64,000 bases of DNA from NCBI GenBank assembly GCA_037893225.1, contig JAZGUH010000185.1, forward strand, positions 1,426,001-1,490,000, given 5' to 3'. Every line of letters begins with the position of its first letter. The first letter of the stretch is position 1. Below the pieces are notes generated by a model, which saw only the letters and a program-made list of their open reading frames with translations, was not told where the DNA came from and searched no databases. The DNA comes from Hippasteria phrygiana. Taxonomy: Eukaryota; Echinodermata; Asteroidea; Valvatida; Goniasteridae. The translations under genes and the position numbers were made by a program. Below are positions 54,619 through 64,000 of the stretch, in pieces.

Positions 54619-54828
54619 GCCAGTTTAGTATCTCAAAGGTCAAAGGTTATTCGGGATAAAATTGCTGACGTAATGTCACGCCATGTTACGCGAACGCCCA
54701 TTCTGATTTAATTTAACACGTGCGCGTTGTGCGACCACCTTTTGCATTCACACGCGCGCGTTAGGTCACGCGGGTCATTCGGGATAAAATGTCATTGTGC
54801 ACATGCGCAGTTGAAATACCGAACTGGG
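54619..54828. mobile_element. MITE family GCCAGTTCGGTA, copy 2
   Basis: The ends are GCCAGTTTAGTATCTCA and TTGAAATACCGAACTGGG. TTA lies directly on both sides, which would fit a 3-bp Harbinger-type target, but the other copies do not confirm it. Confidence 0.7.
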
Positions 54829-54992
54829 TTATTGGGTGCTGGTGTTCCAAGAGGGGCTTGTATAGGCAAGTGTAACGCAAACAATGGATTGAGTATGCAC
54901 AGGAGTGCGCTTATAGGTGACAACCGGCCAAGTGGTCTTTTTCAATCTGTGGGCCATGGCCACATAAAGTCCCAACTTCATATTAATTCTAA

Positions 54993-56935
54993 ATTTGTCT
55001 TGTGAATAAATACCAAAAAAGGGCAAACTTCACCCAAAGTGTGAAATCTAAGAATCCTTTTATGGGTCTGGCTCGTGGAGTCTGCCAGAACAATGTCTAA
55101 ATTACTAAACGTGGCCCACATGTCCAGTGTGAATTTCAATTCCTGTAATTAGACATGCATTTCTGCTGATCAATGCATGTGCTCTTGCAATAGACAGTCT
55201 GTAGCTAAACATGTACACGTATACTACGTGTATGGTGTAGGTACATGTACGAGAAGCATGCTTCATTTTGTGGCACCGGCAAGCGAAATCGGACATCGGT
55301 TCGAAATTTTGAAAATTGAGATTTCCATTCCATAATAAAATATATAATGTAAGCTTTGTAATGGTGAAAAAATGACTGTGATGCGATATTTTGGCTTTTG
55401 ATTAGAGCCTTAAATTCAGCATTGGAAATGGAAAATAATACATATAGGTTACACAATTTTTTTGGAAGTACGCCAGACTAAAAATGTCCAATTGTACACA
55501 TTTAACCAGTTCACGCAGGGATTATTTTGACATTCACCGGACCTAGGCGCGGGATTATTTTTCACGAACCTCGATGCCAGCCGGGTTCAGGTGGAATCGG
55601 GCCGTAATCTGCGGGTAGCACAACCTGATATTTCTGGGTCGCTGACAGATATTACCGGCCTCGATCGAGTTCGCGTTTGTCAGTCATCCGTTCTGAATAC
55701 CGCAAAACCTTTGCGTGTAGACACGTCATCCGATGCGAACTGGTTAATGGTCTCAACACAAAGGCAAACCCAGGTATTTTGAATTGAATACGCTGTAAAC
55801 TACAGTATTTTCACAAAAACAGGAACCGTGATTTTTTGACGATTTTCATATATAAATTGCAATTACTCAAAAATATGTCCTGCGACTTCTGTCCGATTTC
55901 CCTTGTGGACGCCACATTTATTGCCTTGCTCTACCCAGAAGGAAAATAGCACACATCAAAATTTCAATCTAAGGACACATGTGTTGTTCAAATTCTCAGA
56001 CATTCAGATGATCAGTCAGGAATGTTGATGGGTTGCTTTTATTACGAACGTAAACAGGATTTATATTCAGTCCCATGTGGAAATTAACACTCTGTATTGA
56101 GAAATGTGTGCTGTACAATGTACAAGTATTAATTGGACACCTTTGTACATGTAGTTATTTGTGGCAGACACTGTGAATATCAAAAGGTCATCACAGTTGG
56201 TGGTAGCAAATATGCAACCATGTCGATGAATGCCCTACATACATGTGTAGGAAAGTCTCAAGCACGTATGACCCATTGGGAGCCCAGCCAATCTTCAGTA
56301 CGCACACTAAGTGCTCCAAATCTCACTCAAAAACTGCACCGAAATCTCGTGCGGAGTCGTGCAAGACGCTTACCGCATTTTATGCGCAGGGATGCGACGT
56401 GGACAGGTAGTGCAGCACACGTACCCGCACAGGGGAGGTGCGAATGCGGTGCAGGTAGGGTGGATTGCGTAGCTCGGTTGAGATTTAGGCCAGGTAATTT
56501 TAATCAGGAGAGGGCAGCAAACACTGTTTACATGGCATGTATGTATGTATTTTGGTTCTTGCTTGACGTCACAATGTCGTGTGGATCCAGGAGGATCCAC
56601 TCGTCCGGAGGACCGAGTTGACTCATTTTAACAGGCATGCAACTTTTCCTCGGATGAGCTGATTTCCTCGTTTTTCAATTTAAACTTATGTCATTGAAAA
56701 TTGAAAAACACTGTACAAAGTCTTGTAAATATTGGAATTTCCTCGTTTTTTTTGTTAATTCCAAGTTGCATGCCTGCAATTAGCAATTGGTATAGCCGAC
56801 TCCAATATTACCAGCGGGCTGGAGATTTTTCTTACAAATAATCATTTTTTAAGATGAATCTGTAGCTGACTCTTTGAATGAGGTCCACCTTTACACTTAA
56901 CAAATTTCATTCACTTAACAAATTTTCAATCATTA
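54993..56935. other. Intron F-G1 stretch without a gene
   Basis: Unique-looking intron. A 162-codon frame at 56133-56621 has no recognised domain. Words at 56635-56780 (TTTTCCTCGGATGAGCTGAT) recur at 59685-59815, showing a dispersed repeat there. Confidence 0.4.
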
Positions 56936-56939
56936 TACC

Positions 56940-57245
56940 CAAACCTCCCCAAATCCTCCAACATCCTCTCTGCCAAATGGAGAAACTTGGAGGATTGAGG
57001 GTCTTTGGAAGTTGAAGCATCGGAGGATTTTGCAGGATTGAGGGCATTCAAGGATTTTTTTTCCTCCGGAGGAAAATGGAGGATCCAGGTCATCAGGCCC
57101 AATCTGATGCTGGATGATTTCGGAGGATTGAGGTTTATTGGGGTGTTTGTCCAAAACCCACTGGAGGATTTTGCAGGATTCAGGCAGTGGTCTCTATGTA
57201 ACAAACATTGGAGGATTTGGGAATTGTAGGATATTGGAGGATTCA
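56940..57245. repeat. Degenerate GGAGGATT repeat region
   Basis: Repeated GGAGGATTTTGCAGGATT-like words occur on the + strand across this stretch, related to 945-1173 and 41573-42042. No clear TTAA ends were found. Confidence 0.5.
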
Positions 57246-57774
57246 GGTTACGTGGCAAGCATGGCTGTGATTGGTCAATGCAGCAGTGGGTGGAGCTGAA
57301 TGGGTCGTTGTATTGGTTACAAACAGGGTCTTTTGTTTCAGGCCATGTGGAAACCCAAACTTCGTGGACCTTCAGAAATATGCGCATAATTAGAAATATA
57401 AACATGTGTGTAGGTGAAAGTAGTACGCAGGTACGGGTTTTCAGTTTCAAGGTCCGAGTTCCAATTGAAGTGGTAATTCTATCCCGAGTACGGTGACTTG
57501 GGCTGATTTCGCAGGATTTGATTTTTTGTTTACACACATTTCTTGTACACGTTGTGAACACAACACAGTCGTACTTTCCCAATACTTCCGAGGACAATGC
57601 TTTGTGTTTCCTATTGTTCCTTTATTATAACCCAACCCCATAGACTAAGCACGTACTTCTACTTGCGAAAACCTATTTCAACAAAAGACTTGACTTGCGA
57701 GGACTGAAAGGTTTCTTTGTATTTTCTTTCTCCTCTTGTCCTCGGAAGTATATACATACAGAACCTGTACACAA

Positions 57775-58025
57775 TGTGTACACAATGTGAACACATTGTG
57801 AACACAATGTGAACACATTGTGAACACAACGTGAACACAACGTGAACACAACGTGAACACAACGTGAACACAACGTGAACACAACGTGAACACAACGTGA
57901 ACACAACGTGAACACAACGTGAACACAACGTGAACACAACGTGAACACAACGTGAACACAACGTGAACACAACGTGAACACAACGTGAACACAACGTGAA
58001 CACAACGTGAACACAACGTGAACAT
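57775..58025. repeat. 11-bp minisatellite next to exon G1
   Basis: There are about 23 units of GTGAACACAAC, the central ones identical. Since 11 is not a multiple of three, all frames on the minus strand read the same 11-residue period; this explains three overlapping long frames, none of them a gene. Confidence 0.9.
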
Positions 58026-58108
58026 CTCCTGACCAATACAATGAACACCCTATGAACTGATTGTAAACACACTAATCTCACTGTGAACTCACTTCTACCA
58101 CTTCCCAG

Positions 58109-58159
58109 TTTGTATTCTCACTGTCGCCCGAGGAAACCGAGTCAGAAATGTTGAACAGG
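58109..58159 (+). CDS. Exon G1: candidate alternative C2-closing exon
   Basis: The exon is 51 nt (17 codons), acceptor CTACCACTTCCCAG and donor GTGAGA, phase 0 on both sides. The peptide is FVFSLSPEETESEMLNR. Spliced to exon F it gives SLTVEFVF, completing the final C2 strand as VELHY does in human C2CD2L. It lies just downstream of the 11-bp minisatellite at 57775-58025. It shares length, phase, first two residues, last residue and donor sequence with exon G2, so the two may be alternatives. They could also be used in tandem, since both are phase 0. No transcript evidence is available. Confidence 0.68.
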
Positions 58160-58300
58160 GTGAGAAATTCATGCTCAAAAAAGCTGTAGTGGAAGAAAGT
58201 GCAGTTCCATCACCTGCTTTGAAGTCATTTAGATTATGATTAAAACATTTACATTTTATATAGCGGGATGCATGTGGGAGCTTTCTTTGAAATTCCCTTC

Positions 58301-59160
58301 AGGGACCGTCCATAAAGTATGTACGCACGAAATGCCGACATTTTTGTTACCCCCCTCCCCCTGTACACATGGCATATGCAGTTGCTCCACCCCCCTCCCC
58401 CCCTCCCCCCCCCCCCCCCCCCCCCGTACGCATACGCATTCAATATCTCTTTTTGACTTCTCAGACTACCCTATTCTAGCATCATTAAACGTCACAGTAC
58501 ACCTGCTGATTCGCATGTCGCATACAAAGACTGAAATATATCACAAAATGTTGACAGAAAAAAAGTGCAAACATTTTTATTAATGGACCTGGAAATGATT
58601 GAACAGTGATATATTTTGAACCAAAACAGCAGTCAATGATGACATGAACCAAAAAAGGGAAAAAATATATCCTGTGGTTTATTGAGAATAACGCTTTTCA
58701 CAAAAATATGTTTGAACAAGAGGCAGTTGATATACAAGACGTAGATCTTTTTGTTCTTTTGTTTACATCCAGTACAAGAGCGATTTTGGACAGCATGCTG
58801 GTGAAATTGATACAAGTACACCTGTACGTTTCCGGTGTACACTGCCGGTTTATAAAGCAGTCCTTTTTGTTGCGGTCTAAAAATAGGCCGGAGTTGGCTG
58901 GCGGTGGCGCTGGGAAGATAAATTTACTTTTGGTTGGGGTGAAGGGTACTGTGTTATAAACTGTTTTTTGATGCACAAAAGCTGGTCCTGGTAGTTATTT
59001 GTATGAGATAGTACATTGATTTCATGACAATTCATTAAAAGCAAATTGTCGGTTGCGTACGATACGCATTGGCTTGGACCCCCATGTACGCATGGTGTAC
59101 ACAATGTCAACAATCCCCCCCCCCCCCTTCATGCGTACGTACTTTATGGACGGCCCCTTA
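58301..59160. mobile_element. Element with GGACCGTCCATAAAGTATGTACGC ends (inverted)
   Basis: GGACCGTCCATAAAGTATGT at the left pairs with GTACTTTATGGACGGCCCC at the right. Both subterminal regions contain C-rich tracts and CATGTACG words. The interior is AT-rich with short unrecognised frames. It lies between exons G1 and G2. Confidence 0.6.
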
Positions 59161-59883
59161 GGGAGCACTGCCTAACCCATGGTCGGGACAGGCCGTTGAA
59201 AAGCCTGGCCAAGCCCCGGGGAACGCCTGGGCCTTCGGGCTTCTATAATCCCCTGGTTGTACACAATAAACTGCCCACTAATGCTGGAGTCTAGCCAGCT
59301 CCCATTGTTCACCCAGACTTGATCTCCGGCTGTGAATGGAATGACAACAAAAGCAATCACTACAGATTAGTTTGGGAGGGGCCACAGCCTTGCCTAGCCT
59401 GGCAGAGGCGGGGTTTTATCAATTAGTAGATGCTCTTTTGTTAGGTGATTTGTGGCTCACAATAGCAAGACTAAAAGCCAGAAGGCCCGGGCGTGGCCAT
59501 GGGTTAGGCAATGCTCCCTTACATAATGGAGATTTCTAAGCCTGTGGGGCCATTTTGGGTTATACAAAAACCATTCCCCTCCCCTCATTATTTTTAATAA
59601 TTTTTTGATTATTTCACCATTCACCATAAAGCCCGGATCATACTTCATGTGAATTTGAGAGCGAAGCAAATAACAGGCGTAAAACTTTTCCTCGGATCAG
59701 CTGATTTCACTACACACTTATGCCATTGAAAATTGAAAAACACAGTACAAAGTCTTGTAAAGACTGGAATTTTCAGGGTTTTTTTGTGTGTGTTAATTCC
59801 AAGTTGCATGCCTGAAATTAGTTATGGGAATGTCACAATGAAACAACAATTGGAGTCTTTTGAGACGCTTGGTGCTAGCGGAC

Positions 59884-60116
59884 ATGCTCAGAACTATGCG
59901 CGCATGCTCAGAAGTACGTGTGCCTGCTCAGAAATACATGCGCGTGCTCAGAAATGTGTACGCGTGCTCAGAAATATGTGCGCGTGCTGAGAAATACGCG
60001 CGCATGCTCAGAAATACGCGCGCATGCTCGGAACTATGCGCGCATGCTCAGAACTACGCGCGCATGCTCGGAACTACGCGCGCATGCTCAGAACTACGCG
60101 CATATGCTCAGATCTA
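59884..60116. repeat. 20-bp minisatellite
   Basis: About 12 units of TGCTCAGAAATACGCGCGCA occur with variants, in the intron between exons G1 and G2. Confidence 0.85.
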
Positions 60117-60429
60117 GCAAAAAGGGCCGGTATGTCTGCTGCCACCAGTGTCTCAAAAGTCTCCCATTGATGATGTCACGAAATTCGCTTTGCTTTCTCA
60201 TTTGGGTGAAGTGTGAAGCGGCCTTTATACAGAGTAGACTTGGAGATGGGTTGCCAGCATGATTTTTATATCATACAGTCCGTTTCAATTTATGCTATTT
60301 TTTTTCTTGCTCAGCAATGTGAGTAAATGACAAGAAACCATATTTTTTTGGCTCATGAAGGGCCTCTTTACGCAATGTAGGGTGTGTGGGTGTCTAATGG
60401 TTCACGCAGGGATACTGTAGTCCCTGGTA

Positions 60430-61014
60430 TTAAAGGTAGTTTACATGATTGGTCATTGTTGAAATTTTCAGAATTGGGCAGATTTGGGGATTAGTATCTT
60501 TCAGGAAATAGCGTTCCACTGACCTGTTCAAAGTTTTGCGTTCTTGGATGAGGGAAAAAGCGAGAGAAAAAAATGGCGTTCGTTTTCAACTGTCAGGAGA
60601 CATTTGTTACAGCGCCCTCTTGTAAAATACATGTAAGCCCAATTTTTGTAAACATGCGGCGAACGTCCAAGATCCACTGCATGAACTGGTTACAACGCGT
60701 CGCTTCGGTACACTACGCGTACAACACGTACACACACACATACGATAATTGCAACCTTGCGCCCGTTGTTAACCTATTTTAGACACAATGCGGACTAACT
60801 ACATTCGGTCAATAGAGGGCAGTTTTCCAATGATTGTCGGCCGACAATAGTTGGAAAACGATATAAATGTCCACTTTTCTTGAAAACGACAGCACACCTT
60901 GTGCCATCATTTAACAGGATGATTGAGACTATTAACTTAGTCTAGTTAGGTATTTCGTAATAATTAATTAAAACAAAATATTGGAGGATTACCACTCGTG
61001 TACACTACATTTAA
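60430..61014. mobile_element. TTAA MITE, AGGTAGTGTACA family, copy 2
   Basis: The element has the same ends and interior as the copy at 52296-52783 but no nested foldback; instead its middle carries about 250 bp of different sequence (60590-60810). Confidence 0.7.
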
Positions 61015-61565
61015 ACACAATCAGCGTTTGCGTTTATTCATGAGCATTTATATTGGGATTTTACAAAATGGGAACAGTTTGCAGATCATATTATTTAGTT
61101 ACGCAAAAATATATTTACTGGACAAGGTAAACCAGTTTTCCATTCATGGAAATTGTGTACACCTGGTTTTTTTTTAGCTATTAAGTGAGTCAGTTGTTTG
61201 GGTTTTGCCAATTGTTTAACCCATGCTTTCAACGCCCCCCCCCCCCCCCCCCTCCATATTTCCCAGCCACACAGGTGTGTTCCTGCTACCATGTAGATGT
61301 GTTGCTCTGCCTCCAATTATTTCCCCCTCCTTACAATGCATCTGTTTAGAAATAGTAAATAGCTTTTGTTGCTTTTGACTTCGGCGGGATTTTGTGCATT
61401 TTTGTAGAATCAAAGAGTTAACGGAAGAGGTTTAATGTGTGCGCCAACATTAAATTTTTGTTGTTTTGAAATTAGGATGTATGCAATTTGTGATAATACA
61501 CATATTTCACACAATTTACCTTTTGCAATATATACATGTACCATATTTGTACATATGTAATTAAG

Positions 61566-61735
61566 AAATATTTCTCAAATTAAGGTATAAAACTCGATGT
61601 TCCGGTCAGTATGCTCTGACCATCTTAATTCTCCTGAAGACGGTCAGAGCATACTGACCGGAAGGTCGAGTTTATACCTCTGTTTTTTTCAGAACCTTTC
61701 TCTTAATTTGAGAAATATTTCCACATGGTGTTCCC
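61566..61735. repeat. Foldback inverted repeat
   Basis: AAATATTTCTCAAATTAA and TTAATTTGAGAAATATTT are the outer arms; GGTCAGTATGCTCTGACC and GGTCAGAGCATACTGACC are the inner arms. It lies 175 bp before exon G2. Confidence 0.6.
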
Positions 61736-61910
61736 GCAAACCTTATCATTTATTACATATGTAATTGCATATTCGTAATTTCGTTTCACTGTGATTTACA
61801 ACTTCAAGGCTTCTCATCGGTGCAAAATTATGTACTTGTTTTGAAACATTTATAATGAATGTATTTTGTTTCATTTGTTGCCCCGTCACCCACTTTTTTG
61901 TTTTGTCCAG

Positions 61911-61961
61911 TTTGTGTATTGTCCTCTAGAGTTGTCACCAGAACCGTCCGCAAAGGAGAGG
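61911..61961 (+). CDS. Exon G2: candidate alternative C2-closing exon
   Basis: The exon is 51 nt (17 codons), with a strong polypyrimidine tract and acceptor TTTTTTGTTTTGTCCAG and donor GTGAGA, phase 0 on both sides. The peptide is FVYCPLELSPEPSAKER. Spliced directly to exon F it gives SLTVEFVYCPLEL, a good final C2 strand. It has the same length and boundaries as exon G1 3.8 kb upstream, and both contain an LSPE motif, displaced by three residues. The downstream coding sequence (the Ser/Thr-rich tail in vertebrates) is not found before the window ends. Confidence 0.68.
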
Positions 61962-62302
61962 GTGAGACTCGAACCCCAGACTGCATTTTTATATGCTAAC
62001 ATTTGCACAAAAAACCCCCAAAAAACCAACGAGTTGCAACAGTGTATCCCATTTTGCATGCAACCCGTGCACAGATCAATCCCAAGTTTTTAGAAAGTTG
62101 GAGTTGAGAAGAGTAGTGTGGAAAGGTTGGTAGAAATAGGCCGTTGTAAGTTCATAGATTGCATCTATTGTGTACATATTCATTTTCACAGTGATTCATT
62201 CGCCACCATGAGAAATGAGACTGGTCGCTTGAGCTTGGCATATCAATATCCATTTGTACGGATGTTGTGAAGTCCAGGCACTGTCATTGCAATATGTACC
62301 AG

Positions 62303-62546
62303 GGGTGAGATTTGTCGGGATTTTTTCGTGATTTCAGTATTTTTTTGTCGGGATTTCAGAATTTTTAAAAGAATCTCTTTTGCAATCTGGAATTCCTGAG
62401 GTGTTGTCCTAAAGGTGTTTTTTATAGCTGTAAAAGTGGGCATAGACCAAATGCAAACTGTATGTTGATCTGGGGTCCTCGTAGATTTTTCGTGGATTTT
62501 TCTTAGATTTCGTAGATTTTTCATTTTTGGCCAATCTCACCCCTGA
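62303..62546. mobile_element. MITE with CAGGGGYGAGATT ends, copy 2
   Basis: CAGGGGTGAGATTTGTCGGG and CCAATCTCACCCCTG are the inverted ends. It shares TCTTTTGCAATCTGGAATTC and GAGGTGTTGTCCTAAAGGTG with the first copy. Confidence 0.6.
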
Positions 62547-63088
62547 TGTTTATGTAGCTGTTAGAAAGAACCCTAAGCGTCGCCACTGTTATCAGTCATC
62601 AGGAACAACTTCCAAAGTATTTGTGGGAGATGTTGCTGGATAGTTTTCATTATCTGGCCAGCTGTTGTTAATGGGGTGCTGGTATCATGCCAATATGGGC
62701 ATGTGCAGCCAAGAGTTCGGCAAACATTGGATTGAGTATGCGCAAGAATGAACATATAGATGACAACCGGCCAGGTGTCTTCTTTTTTTTTTTTAAATCG
62801 TGGCCATGGTCGTTGTTTGTATTGAAGAGGTTAAAATGTAAAGTGTGTCCCGAGACAAAATGACTTATCATCAGGCTATTGTCTATATCCAGTTCTCTTT
62901 ACATGAATGACTGATAATATTTCTATTTCCCCCTAGACAGGTTGTCAGTCCTTTGCAGGTTGGTACCCATTTCTACTCCTGGGTGGAGAGGGAGCAATTG
63001 TGATAAAGTGCCTTGCTCAAGGACAGAAGTGCCATACTGGCCAGGATTCGAACCAACTTTTGGATGACTCCGCCTCCTTGCACAATAA

Positions 63089-63298
63089 GCCAGTTCGGTA
63101 TCTCAAAGGCCAAAGGTTATTCGGGATGAAATTGCTGACGTAATGTCACGCGATGTTACGCAAACGCTCATTCTGATTGAAATTAACACGGGCGCGTTGT
63201 GCGACCACCTTTTGCGTTCACACGCGCGCGTTAGGTCACGCGGGTCATTCGGGATAAAATGTCATTGTGCACATGCGCAGTTGAAATACCGAACTGGC
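63089..63298. mobile_element. MITE family GCCAGTTCGGTA, copy 3
   Basis: The ends are GCCAGTTCGGTATCTCA and TTGAAATACCGAACTGGC. The copy is nearly identical to 54619-54828. Confidence 0.7.
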
Positions 63299-63747
63299 CT
63301 GTTGTGTTAAACTTCACTTACACCACATTTTATTCCATTAGTTGCGCAACATCTGTGACATTTAAAAGATCAATTTCACGAAAGGTACACAGTGCATACA
63401 TGTATGTCGCAGACTTGCGCAACAAATTATGGCGGAACGTATGCACACTCGTTTTGAAGGCATAGGTTGTCTGCACAAACACCGAAATGAGCATGAGCTT
63501 CGTAGAGTGGTTAGTTGCTCAAGTTATTTATTAAATTCAATAGATTATTTCAGAAGGTAATGAAATGGTCATCCACTGCAGGTTTACCAGTAAGATATTT
63601 CTGAAAGTTGCCACCAATAGTTCAGGGCGAAGGACGTGAACAGGTTCAAAATGTTCATGAAGTTTTGTTATAAATACTCAGTCGTCGTAAAAGCCTTAAT
63701 ATTCACTCTCGTCCCCAATGTATTAAAAAACATTGCGCAGCTAGCAA

Positions 63748-64000
63748 TAGGGTTGTTCATTTTCGAATAATTTACTATTCGAATATTCGAAACTGGGTTT
63801 CACTGAATATTCAAATATTCGATACTCGCCGATCAAGTTTTTCAGTGCATGCCACACCGGTGAAAAAAAACATTGCACGTAAAAGCACGCCTGTGTTTTA
63901 CATATGGCGATTGATATTATGGACTGTTCAAACAGCATTTCTTTTTGCATGCCCCTGTTGTTTCAAGGGTTTAATGTTCACAAAAAATTGCGATTGACAA
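63748..64000. mobile_element. hAT-like MITE, CGAATATTCG family, runs off the window
   Basis: The left end TAGGGTTGTTCATTTTCGAA is followed by the same subterminal GAATATTCG words and GATCAAGTTTTTCA as the copy at 11711. The right end is beyond the window. Confidence 0.6.

Larger units (their letters stand above)
2547..61961 (+). other. Gene body of a C2CD2/TMEM24-family lipid-transfer protein (partial)
   Basis: This entry ties together eight exons that I assembled by reading splice sites and phases. Exon phases agree at every junction: 0 into 3132, 0 into 13107, 1 into 14254, 2 into 45867, 1 into 53293 and 0 into the two 51-nt exons. The encoded protein runs from the end of an SMP-like lipid-binding domain (PDLSLTV and VEEIVRGAI segments, which resemble vertebrate C2CD2L) into a C2 domain. 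Vertebrate TMEM24/C2CD2L is an ER-anchored protein that moves phosphatidylinositol to the plasma membrane at contact sites; the same role here is inferred. The N-terminal membrane anchor, the first part of the SMP domain and the Ser-rich C-terminal tail are not visible and should lie upstream and downstream. The 31.5-kb intron between 14401 and 45867 contains four GPCR genes. Confidence 0.8.

Noticed and set aside
56133..56621. 162-codon + strand frame
   Set aside because: No recognisable domain, no splice-phase match to the host gene, and mixed composition; not supported as coding.
57659..58081. Long minus-strand open frames with an 11-residue CSRCVHVVFTL period
   Set aside because: They are produced by the 11-bp GTGAACACAAC minisatellite, which reads open in every frame; there are no domains or splice context.

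Overview
The window is eukaryotic genomic DNA, about 60% AT, with phase-consistent introns, long introns and a very dense load of small DNA-transposon remnants. The C2CD2/TMEM24-type gene, a recent cluster of intronless class A GPCRs, the frequent acatgta-type words and the mix of Kolobok-, piggyBac- and hAT-like elements suggest a marine invertebrate, probably a deuterostome (echinoderm, hemichordate or amphioxus). I cannot name the species from sequence alone.

One host gene spans almost the whole window on the + strand. Six constitutive exons (2547-2654, 3132-3296, 13107-13194, 14254-14401, 45867-45931, 53293-53420) join in a single consistent reading frame. They encode the end of an SMP-type lipid-transfer domain followed by a C2 domain, matching the C2CD2/C2CD2L (TMEM24) family of ER-plasma membrane contact-site lipid-transfer proteins. 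Two further exons (58109-58159 and 61911-61961) are each exactly 51 nt, are both phase 0, begin with codons for Phe-Val and end in Arg before a GTGAGA donor. Either could supply the last C2 beta strand, so they are a candidate mutually exclusive pair. The N-terminal and C-terminal exons were not found and probably lie outside the window.

The 31.5-kb intron between 14401 and 45867 holds four intact intronless GPCR genes of 322-332 codons, arranged minus, minus, plus, plus (18079-19047, 25588-26577, 34063-35061, 38465-39457). They share several hundred bases of flanking DNA. A fifth copy of the upstream flank (about 42968-43810) has no receptor behind it. The receptors differ mostly in TM3 and extracellular loops 2 and 3, as expected for chemosensory-type diversification, but no ligand can be assigned.

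The rest is repeats. They include a 2.8-kb tandem duplication carrying a THAP-domain exon (27738-33250), a Kolobok-like element with a decayed THAP domain (21730-23348), a 2.2-kb hAT-like element with a perfect 8-bp target duplication (47908-50119), and an 836-bp solo LTR with a 4-bp target duplication (24447-25282). There are also a mariner relic nested in a MITE (35863-36645), several TTAA-target MITE families, foldback palindromes, tRNA-derived SINE pieces and minisatellites with 11-, 12-, 18- and 20-bp units. No functional tRNA, rRNA or CRISPR array was found. All homology statements come from reading and from remembered family features, not from searches.
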